In this document: positions 9,827 through 20,209 of the stretch, piece by piece
How positions within the stretch are numbered: the stretch's first letter is position 1
How the letters are laid out: each line of letters opens with the position of its first letter
Assembly (NCBI GenBank): GCA_022819645.1
Contig: JAJEGU010000041.1
Span: 86,846-150,845 of the forward strand
Direction of reading: 5' to 3'
Source of the DNA: Pseudomonadales bacterium
GTDB taxonomy: Bacteria; Pseudomonadota; Gammaproteobacteria; Pseudomonadales; Pseudohongiellaceae
Length of the DNA stretch: 64,000 nucleotides
Program-made: the position numbers and the translations under genes
The notes under the pieces: generated by a model
The model's input: the letters and a program-made list of their open reading frames with translations, nothing else
The model's database searches: none
What the model was told of the DNA's origin: nothing

Positions 9827-9858
9827 TTTGATATAGAAAGTTATAATGATATATCAAA
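9827..9858 (-). promoter_or_regulatory. Inverted-repeat operator/promoter upstream of the GntR gene
   Basis: TTTGATATA-14 nt-TATATCAAA perfect 9-bp arms; on the minus strand TTGATA-16 nt-TATATC resembles a sigma70 promoter. Confidence 0.6.
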
Positions 9859-9861
9859 GGT

Positions 9862-10030
9862 CCCTAGGAGTCTGCGCCACAGGAATTCGCGAAAGCGAAA
9901 ATTCGCTATCGCCGCGCCCCTGGCCGATCGATTGAGGCGAATATTGGTGAATATGCAACGAAATCGAACGGCCAGGGGCGTGGATGAGAGCGGATTTGCA
10001 GCCGTGAATTCCTACGGCGCAGGCTCCCGG
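9862..10030. repeat. Nested imperfect inverted repeat, possible MITE-like or long-hairpin element
   Basis: Outer arms CCCTAGGAGTCTGCGCCACAGGAATTC (9862-9888) vs GAATTCCTACGGCGCAGGCTCCCGG (10006-10030); inner arms CGCCCCTGGCCGATCGATT (9915-9933) vs AATCGAACGGCCAGGGGCG (9962-9980). Confidence 0.6.
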
Positions 10031-10139
10031 GGACAAATCCCGCTGCATTTGCATCCGGCAATTCTCATTATGGCAATGGGCGCGCTCACATCGGTGATCC
10101 TGCGCGCAGGCGCGGGCTCTCATCGCGTGGCCACTGCAA

Positions 10140-10224
10140 GGGAAGCTCTGATCAAGTCAGAGCTTCCCTGCGGCACATGGAAGATAATGAAAAACTCCAC
10201 GGATGGAGTTTTTCAGAGAATACC
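10140..10224 (+). repeat. Multi-hairpin repeat family 1, short form (HP1 + HP5, middle modules missing)
   Basis: GGGAAGCTCTGA-TCAAG-TCAGAGCTTCCC then TGCGGCACATGGAAG then GAAAAACTCCA-CGGA-TGGAGTTTTTC. Confidence 0.85.
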
Positions 10225-10275
10225 AGGAGATTCTGCGACTGCGCTTCGCTTCTTATCGGCTGCGCCGCCCGGGCC

Positions 10276-12549
10276 TCACCCCAGTTTCTCCAGCAGCTTT
10301 TGCTGAACCCCGGCTTCGCCGGGCTGGTTGGCGGTGAGCGGCAGGTATTCGCCGTCGGACTGGAGTTCCCAGCTTTGCACCCGCTCTTCGAGGTAGAGGT
10401 CTAGTTCGTCGACCACCCGCTTGGCGAGTTTGGGGTTGAGGATGGGAAAGCAGACTTCGATGCGGTTGGAGAGGTTGCGCTCCATCCAGTCGGCGCTGGA
10501 ACAGTAGACGCCGGGCTCGGAATTGCGGAAGCAATAGACCCGGGAATGTTCGAGGAAGCGACCGACGATGGAGACCACGCGGATATTCTCGCTGATGCGG
10601 GGCAGGCCGGGGCGCAGGCAGCAGATGCCGCGCACCACCAGGTCGATCTTCACCCCCGCCCGGGAAGCCGAATACAGCGCCCGGATCATTTGCGGGTCGG
10701 TAAGCGAATTCATCTTGGCCCTGATATAGGCGGGCTTGCCGGCCCTGGCGGCGCGCTTTTCCGCGTCGATCATCCTGATCATGGCCTTGCGCAGCCGGAA
10801 GGGCGCGTGAATCAGCAGCCGCGGCTGGATTTTCTTGCCCATGCCGGTGATCTGCTGGAACACCTTGTGCACGTCGGCGCAGATCGTTTCCTCCGCGGTG
10901 AGCAGGCTGTAGTCGGTGTACAGCAGCGAGTTCTTGCGGTGGTAGTTGCCCGTGCCGAGATGGGCGTAGCGCTTGAGCCCGCCGTTCTCCCGGCGCACGA
11001 AGAGCAACATCTTGGCGTGGGTCTTGTAGCCGAGCACGCCATACACCACCACCGCGCCGGATTCCTGCAGGATGCTGGCGAACTCGATATTCTCCTCTTC
11101 GTCAAAACGCGCCCGCAATTCGATCACCACGGTCACTTCCTTGCCCTTGTGGGCCGCTTCGGCGAGGGCTTCCACGAGTTCCGAGGATTCGTTGGTGCGG
11201 TACAGGGTCTGCTTGATCGACAGCACCGAAGGATCCTTGGCCGCCTCCCGCACCCACTGGATGATGGGCAGGAAGGACTGGAAGGGATGCAACAGCAACT
11301 GGTCCTCCTTGCCCACCGCGCTGAAGATATCCTGGCGCTTGCCGGCAAGCGCCGGCGGCAGCCCCGGCGAGAATTTGGGAAAGTGCAGCTCGGGCCGGTC
11401 GATCATGCCGAACAGGGCCACGAGCCGCTGCAGATTCACCGGGCCGTCGAGTTCAAACAGTTCGCTCTTGGCGAGGTCGAAACGGTCGAGCAGGAAATGG
11501 GTGAGCCGTTCCGGGCAGCCGCTGTCCACCTCAAGTTTGGTGGCCGCGCCAAAGCGGCGGCTGTGCAGCTTGTTGCGCAGCGCCGTCGCCACATCCTCCA
11601 CTTCCACATTGGACATTTCCAGATCGGCATTGCGGGTCACGCGGAACTGATGGCAGGCGGTGACTTCCATTCCGGGAAAGAACTCGCCCACGAATTCATG
11701 AATGATGGACGAAAGGAAAACGAAATTGTCGCCTTCCGGCGCGAATTCCGGGGGAATCTTGATCAGCCGCGGCAGGGAGCGGGGCGCCGGCACAATGGCC
11801 AGCCCGCTTTCCCGGCCGAATGCGTCCTTGCCTTCCAGCGACAGGATGAAGTTCAGGCTCTTGTTCACCAGGCGCGGAAAGGGGTGGGCCGGGTCGAGCC
11901 CGAGCGGGCTGATGACGGGAACCACTTCGTTGTCAAAATAGCCCTTGGCCCATTTCGCCAGTTTGGCGTTCCAGTCCTGGCGGCGGATGAAACGGATATT
12001 CTCCTGGGCCAGCGAGGGGAACAGATCCTCATTGAGAATGCGGTACTGCTCGTTCAGCGCCGCCCGCACCTGCTCGTGAATCTGGTTGAGAATCTGTTCG
12101 GGATACTTGCCGTCCGGGTCGGGCTTCTGCATGTCGTACTGGAGGCGCTTCTTCAGCCCGGACACGCGGATTTCAAAGAATTCGTCCAGATTGGAACTGA
12201 AAATCAGCAGGAACATCAGCCGCTCAAGCAGCGGATGCTCCCGGTTGCTCGCCTGGGAGAGCACCCGCAGATTGAACTTGAAATAGCTCAGCTCGCGGTT
12301 CTCGAAATAGCCGCCATGGCTCAGGTCGATGTCCTCGCCCTTGCCGAGATCATCGGTATGCAGATTGTCCAGCCCTTCGCCGGGATGTTCCGCCTCATTG
12401 GAAACAAGCTGCAAAGCTGGCATGGCGTCCGCCACGGTCATGTCTGGTCTCGCATTTCCTCCCATCCGGCGGGACATACTAGCACCATCGGGGCAGTCTC
12501 CTGAAATTTCCAAGGACTTCACGACTTCACAGGACATCCATCCGGGCAA
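10276..12549 (-). CDS. ppk1: Polyphosphate kinase 1 (start may be internal)
   Basis: 757 aa; ENRELSYFKFNLRVL..., SIKQTLYRTNESSELVEALAEAAHKGKEVTVVIELRARFDEE, RYAHLGTGNYHRKNSLLYTDYSLLTA. Confidence 0.96.
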   Translation of the reverse strand: MPGWMSCEVVKSLEISGDCPDGASMSRRMGGNARPDMTVADAMPALQLVSNEAEHPGEGLDNLHTDDLGKGEDIDLSHGGYFENRELSYFKFNLRVLSQASNREHPLLERLMFLLIFSSNLDEFFEIRVSGLKKRLQYDMQKPDPDGKYPEQILNQIHEQVRAALNEQYRILNEDLFPSLAQENIRFIRRQDWNAKLAKWAKGYFDNEVVPVISPLGLDPAHPFPRLVNKSLNFILSLEGKDAFGRESGLAIVPAPRSLPRLIKIPPEFAPEGDNFVFLSSIIHEFVGEFFPGMEVTACHQFRVTRNADLEMSNVEVEDVATALRNKLHSRRFGAATKLEVDSGCPERLTHFLLDRFDLAKSELFELDGPVNLQRLVALFGMIDRPELHFPKFSPGLPPALAGKRQDIFSAVGKEDQLLLHPFQSFLPIIQWVREAAKDPSVLSIKQTLYRTNESSELVEALAEAAHKGKEVTVVIELRARFDEEENIEFASILQESGAVVVYGVLGYKTHAKMLLFVRRENGGLKRYAHLGTGNYHRKNSLLYTDYSLLTAEETICADVHKVFQQITGMGKKIQPRLLIHAPFRLRKAMIRMIDAEKRAARAGKPAYIRAKMNSLTDPQMIRALYSASRAGVKIDLVVRGICCLRPGLPRISENIRVVSIVGRFLEHSRVYCFRNSEPGVYCSSADWMERNLSNRIEVCFPILNPKLAKRVVDELDLYLEERVQSWELQSDGEYLPLTANQPGEAGVQQKLLEKLG

Positions 12550-12558
12550 GATCGCGCC

Positions 12559-13638
12559 GTGCCGGAGTTATCGGGATCCTGGTCGGCGTTTTCCGCGCTT
12601 TGCCTGGATGTCTTACACTATGGCGCTGAGTTTTCGCCTTGGGTATTGCCATTGAATCTGCCTGGTACGCTTTGCCTGTGCTGGCTTTTGCTGCTGGCGG
12701 CGGCGCCCTATGCGGCTTTGGGGGCTGAGGATCTGGAGGAGTATCAGGCGGTGAGCGGGGTCTCCGGGACCTTGTCTGCGACTGGCTCGGATACGGTTGC
12801 CAATCTGATGACCTTGTGGGCCGGGGAATTCCGGCGGATTTATCCCAATGTCAATATCCAGATTCGGGCCACGGGCTCTTCCGCCGCGCCCACGGCGCTC
12901 ACCGAGACCACCGCGAGCATCGGCCTGATGAGCCGCAACATGCGACGCAATGAAGTCGAGTCATTCACCGCTCGCTATGGTTATCCGCCCACGCCGTTGC
13001 CGGTGGCGCTGGATGCGCTGGCGATTCTGGTGCATCGCGACAATCCCCTGCCGAGCATCAGCCTGGCCGAGATCGATGCGGTTTTTTCCGCGACCCTGCG
13101 TTGCGGCGCGAACCGCCGCCTGGAACGCTGGGACGAACTTGGGCTGTCCGACTCCTTTGGGTTGGCCGGGGGGGAAATACTCGCATTCGGCCGCAATTCG
13201 GTTTCAGGCACTTACGGCTTCTTCAAGGAGACCGCCCTGTGCCGTGGTGATTTTTACTCTGGCGTCAACGAGTTGTCGGGCTCGGGCGCCCTGGTGCAGG
13301 CGATTGGCTCGACGCGAAACGGGATTGGCTATGCCAGCATCGCCTTCACAACGCCAGGCGTTCGCATGACGCCCGTGCGCTGGCTCCGGAACGGCTTGGA
13401 GAGTACTGCCATGCCGAGTGAGGCGACGGCGGGTGGCTATCCCTTTTCCCGCTACCTGTTCTTCTACGTCAACCAGCCTCCCGGGGGGGTGCTGCCGCCG
13501 TTGGAGCGCGAGTTCATCCGTATGGTGCTGTCCCGGGATGGCCAGCAGATCGTTTCCCGCAGCGGTTATATTTCCCTGCCTGCGGCGCTGGCGGCGGAAT
13601 CCCTGGCCGGTATCGCCAATTCCCGGGCGACCGAATGA
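12559..13638 (+). CDS. pstS: Phosphate ABC transporter substrate-binding protein (start uncertain)
   Basis: GTLSATGSDTVANLMTLWAGEFRRIYPNVNIQIRATGSSAAPTALTETTASIGLMSRNM; precedes pstC. Confidence 0.88.
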   Translation: MPELSGSWSAFSALCLDVLHYGAEFSPWVLPLNLPGTLCLCWLLLLAAAPYAALGAEDLEEYQAVSGVSGTLSATGSDTVANLMTLWAGEFRRIYPNVNIQIRATGSSAAPTALTETTASIGLMSRNMRRNEVESFTARYGYPPTPLPVALDALAILVHRDNPLPSISLAEIDAVFSATLRCGANRRLERWDELGLSDSFGLAGGEILAFGRNSVSGTYGFFKETALCRGDFYSGVNELSGSGALVQAIGSTRNGIGYASIAFTTPGVRMTPVRWLRNGLESTAMPSEATAGGYPFSRYLFFYVNQPPGGVLPPLEREFIRMVLSRDGQQIVSRSGYISLPAALAAESLAGIANSRATE

Positions 13639-15947
13639 ACGCTGGAGTGAAGCGCAAGCGGCAGAATGAATCGGCAGCGAATGGCGGCGCCGCCGGCAAG
13701 CGCAAGCCGAAAGCCAAACGGGCGCGGCAGCGGCTGCTGCGTTACGCCGCCCGCCGCCGGCTCTGGGACCGGGCGGCGAGAGCCGTGGTTTCCATTGGCG
13801 GCTTGGGCATTATCAGTTCTATTTTGCTGATTTTCTTTTATCTCGTGTACGAGGTGCTGCCGCTGTTTGGCGGCGCCGATGCGGGAGACGCGGAAATCCT
13901 GCCGCAAGTCGTGGCGGGCGAGGCGGTATGGCTGGAAGCCGACTCCGGCGCCGGAGTGGCCTTGCGGGTCGACGAGCAGGGACTGGCGTCCTTCTTTGAC
14001 CTGAATACGGGGAATCTGCTGGATACCGAGGCGCTTGCCGCTCCTTCCGGCGCCGCGCTGACCGCCATGGCCCGGGATTCCGCGGGAAGCGGCCTGTTCG
14101 CTGCGGGTTTCGATGACGGCAGCGTGGTGGTGGCCGGCTGGGATGCGGCGCCGGAAGCGGGTTCGATTGCCCCGCGGCTGGAATATCCCCTGGGTCCGCG
14201 ATCCCTGGCGGTGCTGGACGGTCGGGCGGTGAGCGCCGTGGGATTACGCAGCGTCCAGGGTGGCATCAGCATCGCTGCGGTAGGCGATGACGGGCCGGTC
14301 GCGCTGCTGGAACAAACCTTCGATAGCGGCCCACCGGGTTTGCCGGCGTTGCCGCGGACCGGCGCCGAAAACCGGCGTCGGGAGTTTTTCGTCGGCAATA
14401 TTCAGCCAGAAAATATCCTGTTGCCCCAGGACCCGCGCTGGATGTTGCTGCTGACCGCAACGGGCGAACTCAATCTGCTTGCCATCGGCGCCGGAAACCA
14501 GGCGGAAATTGTCGATGCCGCGTCGCTGGTCCCCACTTCCGGCAGCCTGGGCGAAGTGCGCCTGCTCGCCGGTGGCATGTCCCTGATTGCAGCGGACCAC
14601 AGCGGTCGCGTGACCCAGTGGTTCATTGTGGTGGAAGACGGCCGGGCAAGTATGGAGCCGGTACGGGAATTCGCCCTGTTCGACAGCGCCATAGCCGCCC
14701 TCGATGGGGAGCGGGGCCGTCGGGTCTTTGCGGCGGTCAGCGCCAGCGGCGAGATTGCCCTGGTCAACGTTACCGCCGAAACCGTGAGTTTTCCCGGCCA
14801 GTGGGACAGCCCGGGGGTGCGCGCCGCGGCGCTTGCTCCGGCGGGTGATTTGCTGTTGCTGGAGGACGTTGCGGGAAGTCTCGCAAGCTGGCGCATCGAC
14901 AATCCCCATCCAGAATTCTCCCTGTCGGCGCTGTGGAGCGAAACCTGGTACGAGAATTATCCCGAACCGGCCCTGGTTTGGCAGACTACGGCGGCGGACG
15001 ACGCCCTGGAGCCAAAATACAGCTTGGCGCCATTGACTTTCGGCACCCTCAAGGCCGCCCTGTACGCCATGTTGTTCGCGGCGCCCCTGGCGATTTGCGC
15101 CGCGGTGTTCACCGGCTATTTCATGCCGCCCGGCGCGCGGCGCCAGATCAAGCCGTTGATCGAACTCATGGAAGCCCTGCCCACGGTGGTGATCGGCTTT
15201 CTCGCCGGGCTTTGGCTGGCGCCGCTGGTGGACGCCAATCTCATGGCCCTGGCGCTGGGGGCCCTGCTGTTGCCGCTGGGGGTTCTGCTGGCGAGTCTGG
15301 CCATGGCGCGATTGCCGGAACGCCTTGACCTGGAGTGGCGGGAAGGCTGGCAGGCGCTGGCCCTGGCGCCGGTATTGCTGCTGGCCGGCGCACTCGCCTG
15401 GCTGCTCGCGCCAAGTGTGGAAGAGCTGCTCTTCGCCGGCGGCCTCAAGGACTGGCTATTGCAGCGCTGGGGGCTGGATTATGTCTCGCGCAATGCCCTG
15501 ATCGTCGGCGCCGCCATGGGGTTTGCGGTGATTCCGGCGATTTACTCCATCGCCGATGATGCCATATTCACCGTGCCCCGCCACCTCAGCAACGGCGCCC
15601 TGGCGATTGGCGCCAATCGCTGGCAAACCCTGAGCTGGCTGATCCTGCCGGCGGCGGCGCCCGGCATTCTCAGTGCGTTGATGATCGGTTTCGGCCGCGC
15701 CATCGGAGAAACCATGATCGTGCTCATGGCCACGGGCAATACGCCGATCATGGACGCCAACCTGTTCGAGGGCATGCGCAGCCTGGCGGCCAATCTGGCC
15801 ATCGAGATTCCCGAATCCGAAGTCGGCAGCAGCCACTACCGGATCCTGTTTTTCGCCTCCCTGGTGCTGCTGCTGTTCACCTTTGTCATCAACTCGGCGG
15901 CTGAACTCGTGCGCCAGCGCCAGCGCCGGAAGTACCGGATGATATGA
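13635..15947 (+). CDS. pstC: Phosphate ABC transporter permease PstC with large N-terminal extracytoplasmic domain
   Basis: 770 aa; C-terminal permease MEALPTVVIGFLAGLWLAP... LSWLILPAAAPGILSALMIGFGRAIGETMIVLMATGN. Confidence 0.92.
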   Translation: MNAGVKRKRQNESAANGGAAGKRKPKAKRARQRLLRYAARRRLWDRAARAVVSIGGLGIISSILLIFFYLVYEVLPLFGGADAGDAEILPQVVAGEAVWLEADSGAGVALRVDEQGLASFFDLNTGNLLDTEALAAPSGAALTAMARDSAGSGLFAAGFDDGSVVVAGWDAAPEAGSIAPRLEYPLGPRSLAVLDGRAVSAVGLRSVQGGISIAAVGDDGPVALLEQTFDSGPPGLPALPRTGAENRRREFFVGNIQPENILLPQDPRWMLLLTATGELNLLAIGAGNQAEIVDAASLVPTSGSLGEVRLLAGGMSLIAADHSGRVTQWFIVVEDGRASMEPVREFALFDSAIAALDGERGRRVFAAVSASGEIALVNVTAETVSFPGQWDSPGVRAAALAPAGDLLLLEDVAGSLASWRIDNPHPEFSLSALWSETWYENYPEPALVWQTTAADDALEPKYSLAPLTFGTLKAALYAMLFAAPLAICAAVFTGYFMPPGARRQIKPLIELMEALPTVVIGFLAGLWLAPLVDANLMALALGALLLPLGVLLASLAMARLPERLDLEWREGWQALALAPVLLLAGALAWLLAPSVEELLFAGGLKDWLLQRWGLDYVSRNALIVGAAMGFAVIPAIYSIADDAIFTVPRHLSNGALAIGANRWQTLSWLILPAAAPGILSALMIGFGRAIGETMIVLMATGNTPIMDANLFEGMRSLAANLAIEIPESEVGSSHYRILFFASLVLLLFTFVINSAAELVRQRQRRKYRMI

Positions 15948-17632
15948 AGCGATCCCTTGCCAACTGGCTGGACAGCGGCGCCCCCTGGGTCTGGATCAAT
16001 GCCGGCGCGGTGACCCTGTGCCTGGCCATGGTGTTCGCCCTGCTGCTCCTGCTGGGGGTGAAGGGGCTGGGACATTTCTGGCCGCGCCCCGTATTGCAGG
16101 CCACGTATCTTGCGGCGGAGCCTCCGGCAACCATTATCGGTGAGCTTGCCGCAAGCGAAACCATTGCCGCCGGCGAGTTGAATCCCGTTGCGCCGGAGGA
16201 AGATCAAGACGAAATCGAGCGGCAACTGCTCAAGCTCGGCAACCGTGACATCACCGGCAGCAATTTCGCCTGGGTGTTTACCGGGCTCCTGGAGGATGTC
16301 AGCTTTCCCGCCGAACTGGCCGTGCTGGAACGCAGGGAATGGGGCAATCTGTACGGCTATCTGGACGGATTGCGGCAGGCGGGCGCAGCGGTACTGCCTG
16401 CGGGAGCGTCGGACGGGACCGGCGAGGCCCGCTGGAGTGAGTTGCATGTGCGCCTCGACCGGGCGCGGGATTTGCGCCGGGAAATCGAGCGCATTGAACG
16501 ATCCATCATCGCGGACATCAATTTCGGCATGGAACGCCTGCGGCTGGAGGAACGACGGCTTGCCCTCGCCGGCGGCGACAGCGCCGGCGCCCTGCGGGAA
16601 AACGCCAGGCAGCGCGAAGCCTTTGACGCGCAGTACGCCGAAATTCGCCTGCGGCTGCTGGAACTCAACCGGCAGATTCAGCGCGATACGGCGCTGTTCC
16701 GCATCGCCGACGGCAGCGTGGTGGAAATTCCCGTAGCCGATATTGTCCGGGCGTATCGCCCCAATGCCATGGGCTGGGCGGAATCGTTGGGGATGTATTT
16801 TGAGCGGCTGATGGAATTCCTCAGCGGCAATCCCCGGGAGGCCAACACCGAGGGGGGATTGCTGCCGGCGCTATATGGCACCGCCATGATGGTGATGTTG
16901 ATGTCGGTGATTGTAACGCCGCTTGGCGTGGTGGCGGGAGTGTATCTCAGCGAGTACGCCCCCCGGGGCTGGCTGACGCGGATCATCCGGGTATCGGTGA
17001 ACAATCTGGCCGGGGTGCCTTCCATTGTCTACGGCATGTTCGGCCTGGGTTTTTTCATCTATCTGGCTGGAGGCGAGATCGACCGGCTGTTTTATGCCGA
17101 ATCCCTGCCGGCGCCGACATTCGGCACCCCGGGTCTGCTCTGGGCTTCCCTCACCCTGGCGCTGCTTACCCTGCCCGTGGTCATCGTCGCCACCGAGGAG
17201 GGCCTGGGCAATGTTCCCGCTTCCTTGCGGGAAGCGAGCCTGGCGCTTGGCGCGACCCAGTTCGAGACCCTGTGGCGGGTGGTGCTGCCCCTGGCGCGGC
17301 CTTCCATGCTCACCGGGCTGATTCTCGCCGTGGCCCGGGCCGCGGGGGAAGTTGCCCCGCTCATGCTCGTGGGGGTGGTCAAGCTGGCGCCTTCGCTGCC
17401 CCTGGACACCCAGTTTCCCTACCTGCACCTGGAACAGCAGTTCATGCACCTGGGCTACCATGTGTTCGACCTCGCCACCCAGAGCCCCAATGTGGAGGCC
17501 GCCATGCCACAGGCATTTGCCACCGCCTTTCTGCTAGTCGCCGTGGTGACCGCGCTGAACCTGAGCGCGGTGGTGTTGCGCGGGCGGCTGCGGGAACGCT
17601 ACCGGGCCATGGACACCGGAGCCTGGGTATGA
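15944..17632 (+). CDS. pstA: Phosphate ABC transporter permease PstA with N-terminal extension
   Basis: 562 aa; [40 protein letters not shown]... [32 protein letters not shown]. Confidence 0.93.
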   Translation: MKRSLANWLDSGAPWVWINAGAVTLCLAMVFALLLLLGVKGLGHFWPRPVLQATYLAAEPPATIIGELAASETIAAGELNPVAPEEDQDEIERQLLKLGNRDITGSNFAWVFTGLLEDVSFPAELAVLERREWGNLYGYLDGLRQAGAAVLPAGASDGTGEARWSELHVRLDRARDLRREIERIERSIIADINFGMERLRLEERRLALAGGDSAGALRENARQREAFDAQYAEIRLRLLELNRQIQRDTALFRIADGSVVEIPVADIVRAYRPNAMGWAESLGMYFERLMEFLSGNPREANTEGGLLPALYGTAMMVMLMSVIVTPLGVVAGVYLSEYAPRGWLTRIIRVSVNNLAGVPSIVYGMFGLGFFIYLAGGEIDRLFYAESLPAPTFGTPGLLWASLTLALLTLPVVIVATEEGLGNVPASLREASLALGATQFETLWRVVLPLARPSMLTGLILAVARAAGEVAPLMLVGVVKLAPSLPLDTQFPYLHLEQQFMHLGYHVFDLATQSPNVEAAMPQAFATAFLLVAVVTALNLSAVVLRGRLRERYRAMDTGAWV

Positions 17633-18438
17633 ACGGCGGGGAATTCAGTGAACTCAATCCGGATGCGGACGGCGTAAGGCCCGAGCCCTGCCTGGAAACG
17701 CGCAATCTCAGCCTGCGCTATGCCGGCAACCGGCGCGCCCTGAACAAGGTCAGGCTGACGATTCCCCGGCAAAGGGTGACCGCGCTGATCGGGCCGAGCG
17801 GCTGCGGCAAGACCAGCCTGCTGCGCTGCTTCAACCGGCTCAATGATCTGGTGGATGATTGCGTGATCACCGGCAGGGTGCGGCTTGATGGCAAGAATAT
17901 CTATGCCGCCAAGGTCGATGTGACCGAGTTGCGGCGACGGGTGGGGATGGTGTTCCAGAAACCCAATCCCTTTCCCAAGTCGATCTACGAAAATGTTGCC
18001 TTTGGCCTGCGCATCCGCGGCATCAAATCGCGCCGCCGGCTCGATGAAATCGTGCAGGAATCGCTCAGCGCCGCGGCGCTCTGGGACGAAGTCAAGGACC
18101 GCCTGCACAAGAGCGCCCTGGAGCTTTCCGGCGGCCAGCAGCAGCGCCTGGTCATTGCCCGCACCCTGGCGGTTGCGCCCGAAGTCTTGCTGCTCGATGA
18201 ATCCGCCTCGGCGCTGGACCCGATTTCAACCCTGAAAATCGAGGAACTGATCAGCGAACTGAAAAAGAACTACACTATCGTCATCGTCACCCATAATCTG
18301 CAACAGGCGGCCCGGGTCGCGGACTACACAGCCTTCATGGACATGGGCGAACTGGTGGAGTTCGATACCACAGCCAGAATCTTCACCAACCCGGTAAAAC
18401 GCCGCACAGAAGAGTATGTAACTGGTAGGTATGGGTGA
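17629..18438 (+). CDS. pstB: Phosphate ABC transporter ATP-binding protein
   Basis: Walker [10 protein letters not shown]; signature [61 protein letters not shown]. Confidence 0.95.
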   Translation: MNGGEFSELNPDADGVRPEPCLETRNLSLRYAGNRRALNKVRLTIPRQRVTALIGPSGCGKTSLLRCFNRLNDLVDDCVITGRVRLDGKNIYAAKVDVTELRRRVGMVFQKPNPFPKSIYENVAFGLRIRGIKSRRRLDEIVQESLSAAALWDEVKDRLHKSALELSGGQQQRLVIARTLAVAPEVLLLDESASALDPISTLKIEELISELKKNYTIVIVTHNLQQAARVADYTAFMDMGELVEFDTTARIFTNPVKRRTEEYVTGRYG

Positions 18439-18461
18439 GGCCCGGTCGGCGCAGCCGATGA

Positions 18462-18580
18462 GAAGCGCAGCTTCTCAAGGGCCGAACGGCTCGCCATGGG
18501 CGAGGGCAAGCGTTTACGAAGCGCAGCTTCGTGCGCAGTCCCGAGCGGCGCCGGGCTATGCTCGGCGGCTGGACTGGCGA
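18462..18580 (+). repeat. Two-hairpin repeat family 2, with variant arms
   Basis: GAGAAGCGCAGCTTCTC and CGAAGCGCAGCTTCG hairpins followed by GGCGCCGGGCTATGCTCGGCGGCTGGAC. Confidence 0.6.
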
Positions 18581-18670
18581 GATGTCAATTTCAATACGAC
18601 GCCCCTTGAGACCAAATCCGTTCAGATGCACAATGCCGCCCAACCCAATCCCGCAACCAAGCCAAGCAAA

Positions 18671-19621
18671 ATGTCAGTCAACCTGGGCGTCGTGATGGAC
18701 CCCATTCCGTCCATCAACCCAAGAAAGGACACCACCCTCGCCATGTTGCTAGCCGCCCAATCCCGGGGCTGGCGCATGGAATACATGCTTCCCGCAGACC
18801 TCCACCTTGGCCCGGGAGTATGCCGCGCCATCACCAGCGAACTCACCGTGCGCGACGACCTCGGGGACTGGTTCAGCCTCGGCGAAACCAGGGACATCGA
18901 CCTTGCCGAATTCGATGTCATCCTCATGCGCAAGGACCCTCCCTTCGACATGGACTACGTCAATGCCACCTACCTGCTCGAACACGCCCAGGCGGCTGGG
19001 GTTCTCGTGGTCAATGAGGCGCGCGGCCTGCGCGACTACAACGAGAAAATGGCCGCCACCCTGTTCCCGCAATGCTGTGCTCCTTTCCTGGTGTCGGCCA
19101 ATGGGGAACTGCTGCGGGAGTTTCACCGGGAACACCGGGACGTGGTGTACAAGCCCCTGGACGGCATGGGCGGCGCCGATATTTTCCGGGTGCGCCCCGA
19201 CGACCCCAATCTTTCGGTCATCATCGAATCCCTGACCCGCAACGGCCACCGCCAGATCATGGCCCAGCGCTTCATCCCCGAGATTGCCGAAGGCGACAAG
19301 CGCATTCTGCTGATCGAAGGCAAACCCGTTCCCTGGTCGCTTGCGCGGATACCCGCCGCCGGCGAAACCAGGGGCAATCTGGCTGCCGGTGGCACCGGCG
19401 TCTGCCGGGAACTGAGTGATCGCGACCGTTGGATCTGCGGCCAGATCGGACCTTCGCTGGCCGCGGCGGGAATGCTGTTCATCGGCATCGACGTCATCGG
19501 CGACTATCTCACCGAAATCAATGTGACCAGCCCCACCTGCATGCGGGAAATCCAGCAGGAGACCGGACTCGATATTGCAGGCGACCTGATGGACTGTATA
19601 CTGGACAGGTTATCCGGCTGA
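18671..19621 (+). CDS. gshB: Glutathione synthase (start set at MSVNLGVVMDPI)
   Basis: GVVMDPIPSINPRKDTTLAMLLAAQSRGW; MRKDPPFDMDYVNATYLLE; KPLDGMGGADIFR; EINVTSPTCMREI. Confidence 0.95.
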   Translation: MSVNLGVVMDPIPSINPRKDTTLAMLLAAQSRGWRMEYMLPADLHLGPGVCRAITSELTVRDDLGDWFSLGETRDIDLAEFDVILMRKDPPFDMDYVNATYLLEHAQAAGVLVVNEARGLRDYNEKMAATLFPQCCAPFLVSANGELLREFHREHRDVVYKPLDGMGGADIFRVRPDDPNLSVIIESLTRNGHRQIMAQRFIPEIAEGDKRILLIEGKPVPWSLARIPAAGETRGNLAAGGTGVCRELSDRDRWICGQIGPSLAAAGMLFIGIDVIGDYLTEINVTSPTCMREIQQETGLDIAGDLMDCILDRLSG

Positions 19622-19630
19622 CTTCATCCC

Positions 19631-20200
19631 ATGACTGCCACCAGCACACTGGAAAACCAGTTCCTCGTCGCAATGCCGCGCCTGACCGGCACCTATTTTG
19701 GCCGCACGGTCACCTACCTGTGGAAACACGACAAGTCCGGCGCCATCGGCATTGTGGTCAACAGGCCCATGAAGACCAGCCTTGCCGATATCTTCGACGA
19801 ACTCGCAATCAGCAGCAGCGCGGGCGAGGGGGATTTCCGCGCCCGTCAGGTACTCGCCGGAGGCCCGGTGGAACGGGACAAGGGATTCATCCTGCACGAT
19901 GCCGGGGGAAAGTGGGATTCCTCGATTCGGGTCACGCCCGACATCACCGTAACCACCTCCAAGTCGATTCTCGAAGCCATCGCCTCGGGCGACGGCCCGG
20001 ACAATTACCTGATTGCCCTGGGTTGCGCCGGCTGGGGGCCGGGGCAACTGGAGCAGGAAATACTCAACAACTCCTGGCTGACCACGCCGGCGAGCAGCGA
20101 GCTGATCTTTTCCGAAGACTATACCGGCAAGCCTGGCGCGGCGGCAGCGCAGCTCGGTATCGCCCTGGAAAAAATGTCGCCGGAGGCGGGCCATTCCTGA
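19631..20200 (+). CDS. yqgE: YqgE/AlgH family protein
   Basis: LENQFLVAMPRLTGTYFGRTVTYLWKHDKSGAIGIVVNRPM; ALGCAGWGPGQLEQEILNNSWL. Confidence 0.95.
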   Translation: MTATSTLENQFLVAMPRLTGTYFGRTVTYLWKHDKSGAIGIVVNRPMKTSLADIFDELAISSSAGEGDFRARQVLAGGPVERDKGFILHDAGGKWDSSIRVTPDITVTTSKSILEAIASGDGPDNYLIALGCAGWGPGQLEQEILNNSWLTTPASSELIFSEDYTGKPGAAAAQLGIALEKMSPEAGHS

Positions 20201-20209
20201 ACGACCGCG

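Noticed and set aside
12490-12560. Pho box between ppk1 and pstS
   Set aside because: Only a weak direct repeat (ACTTCACGACTTCAC) was visible, not a convincing CTGTCAT-type pair.
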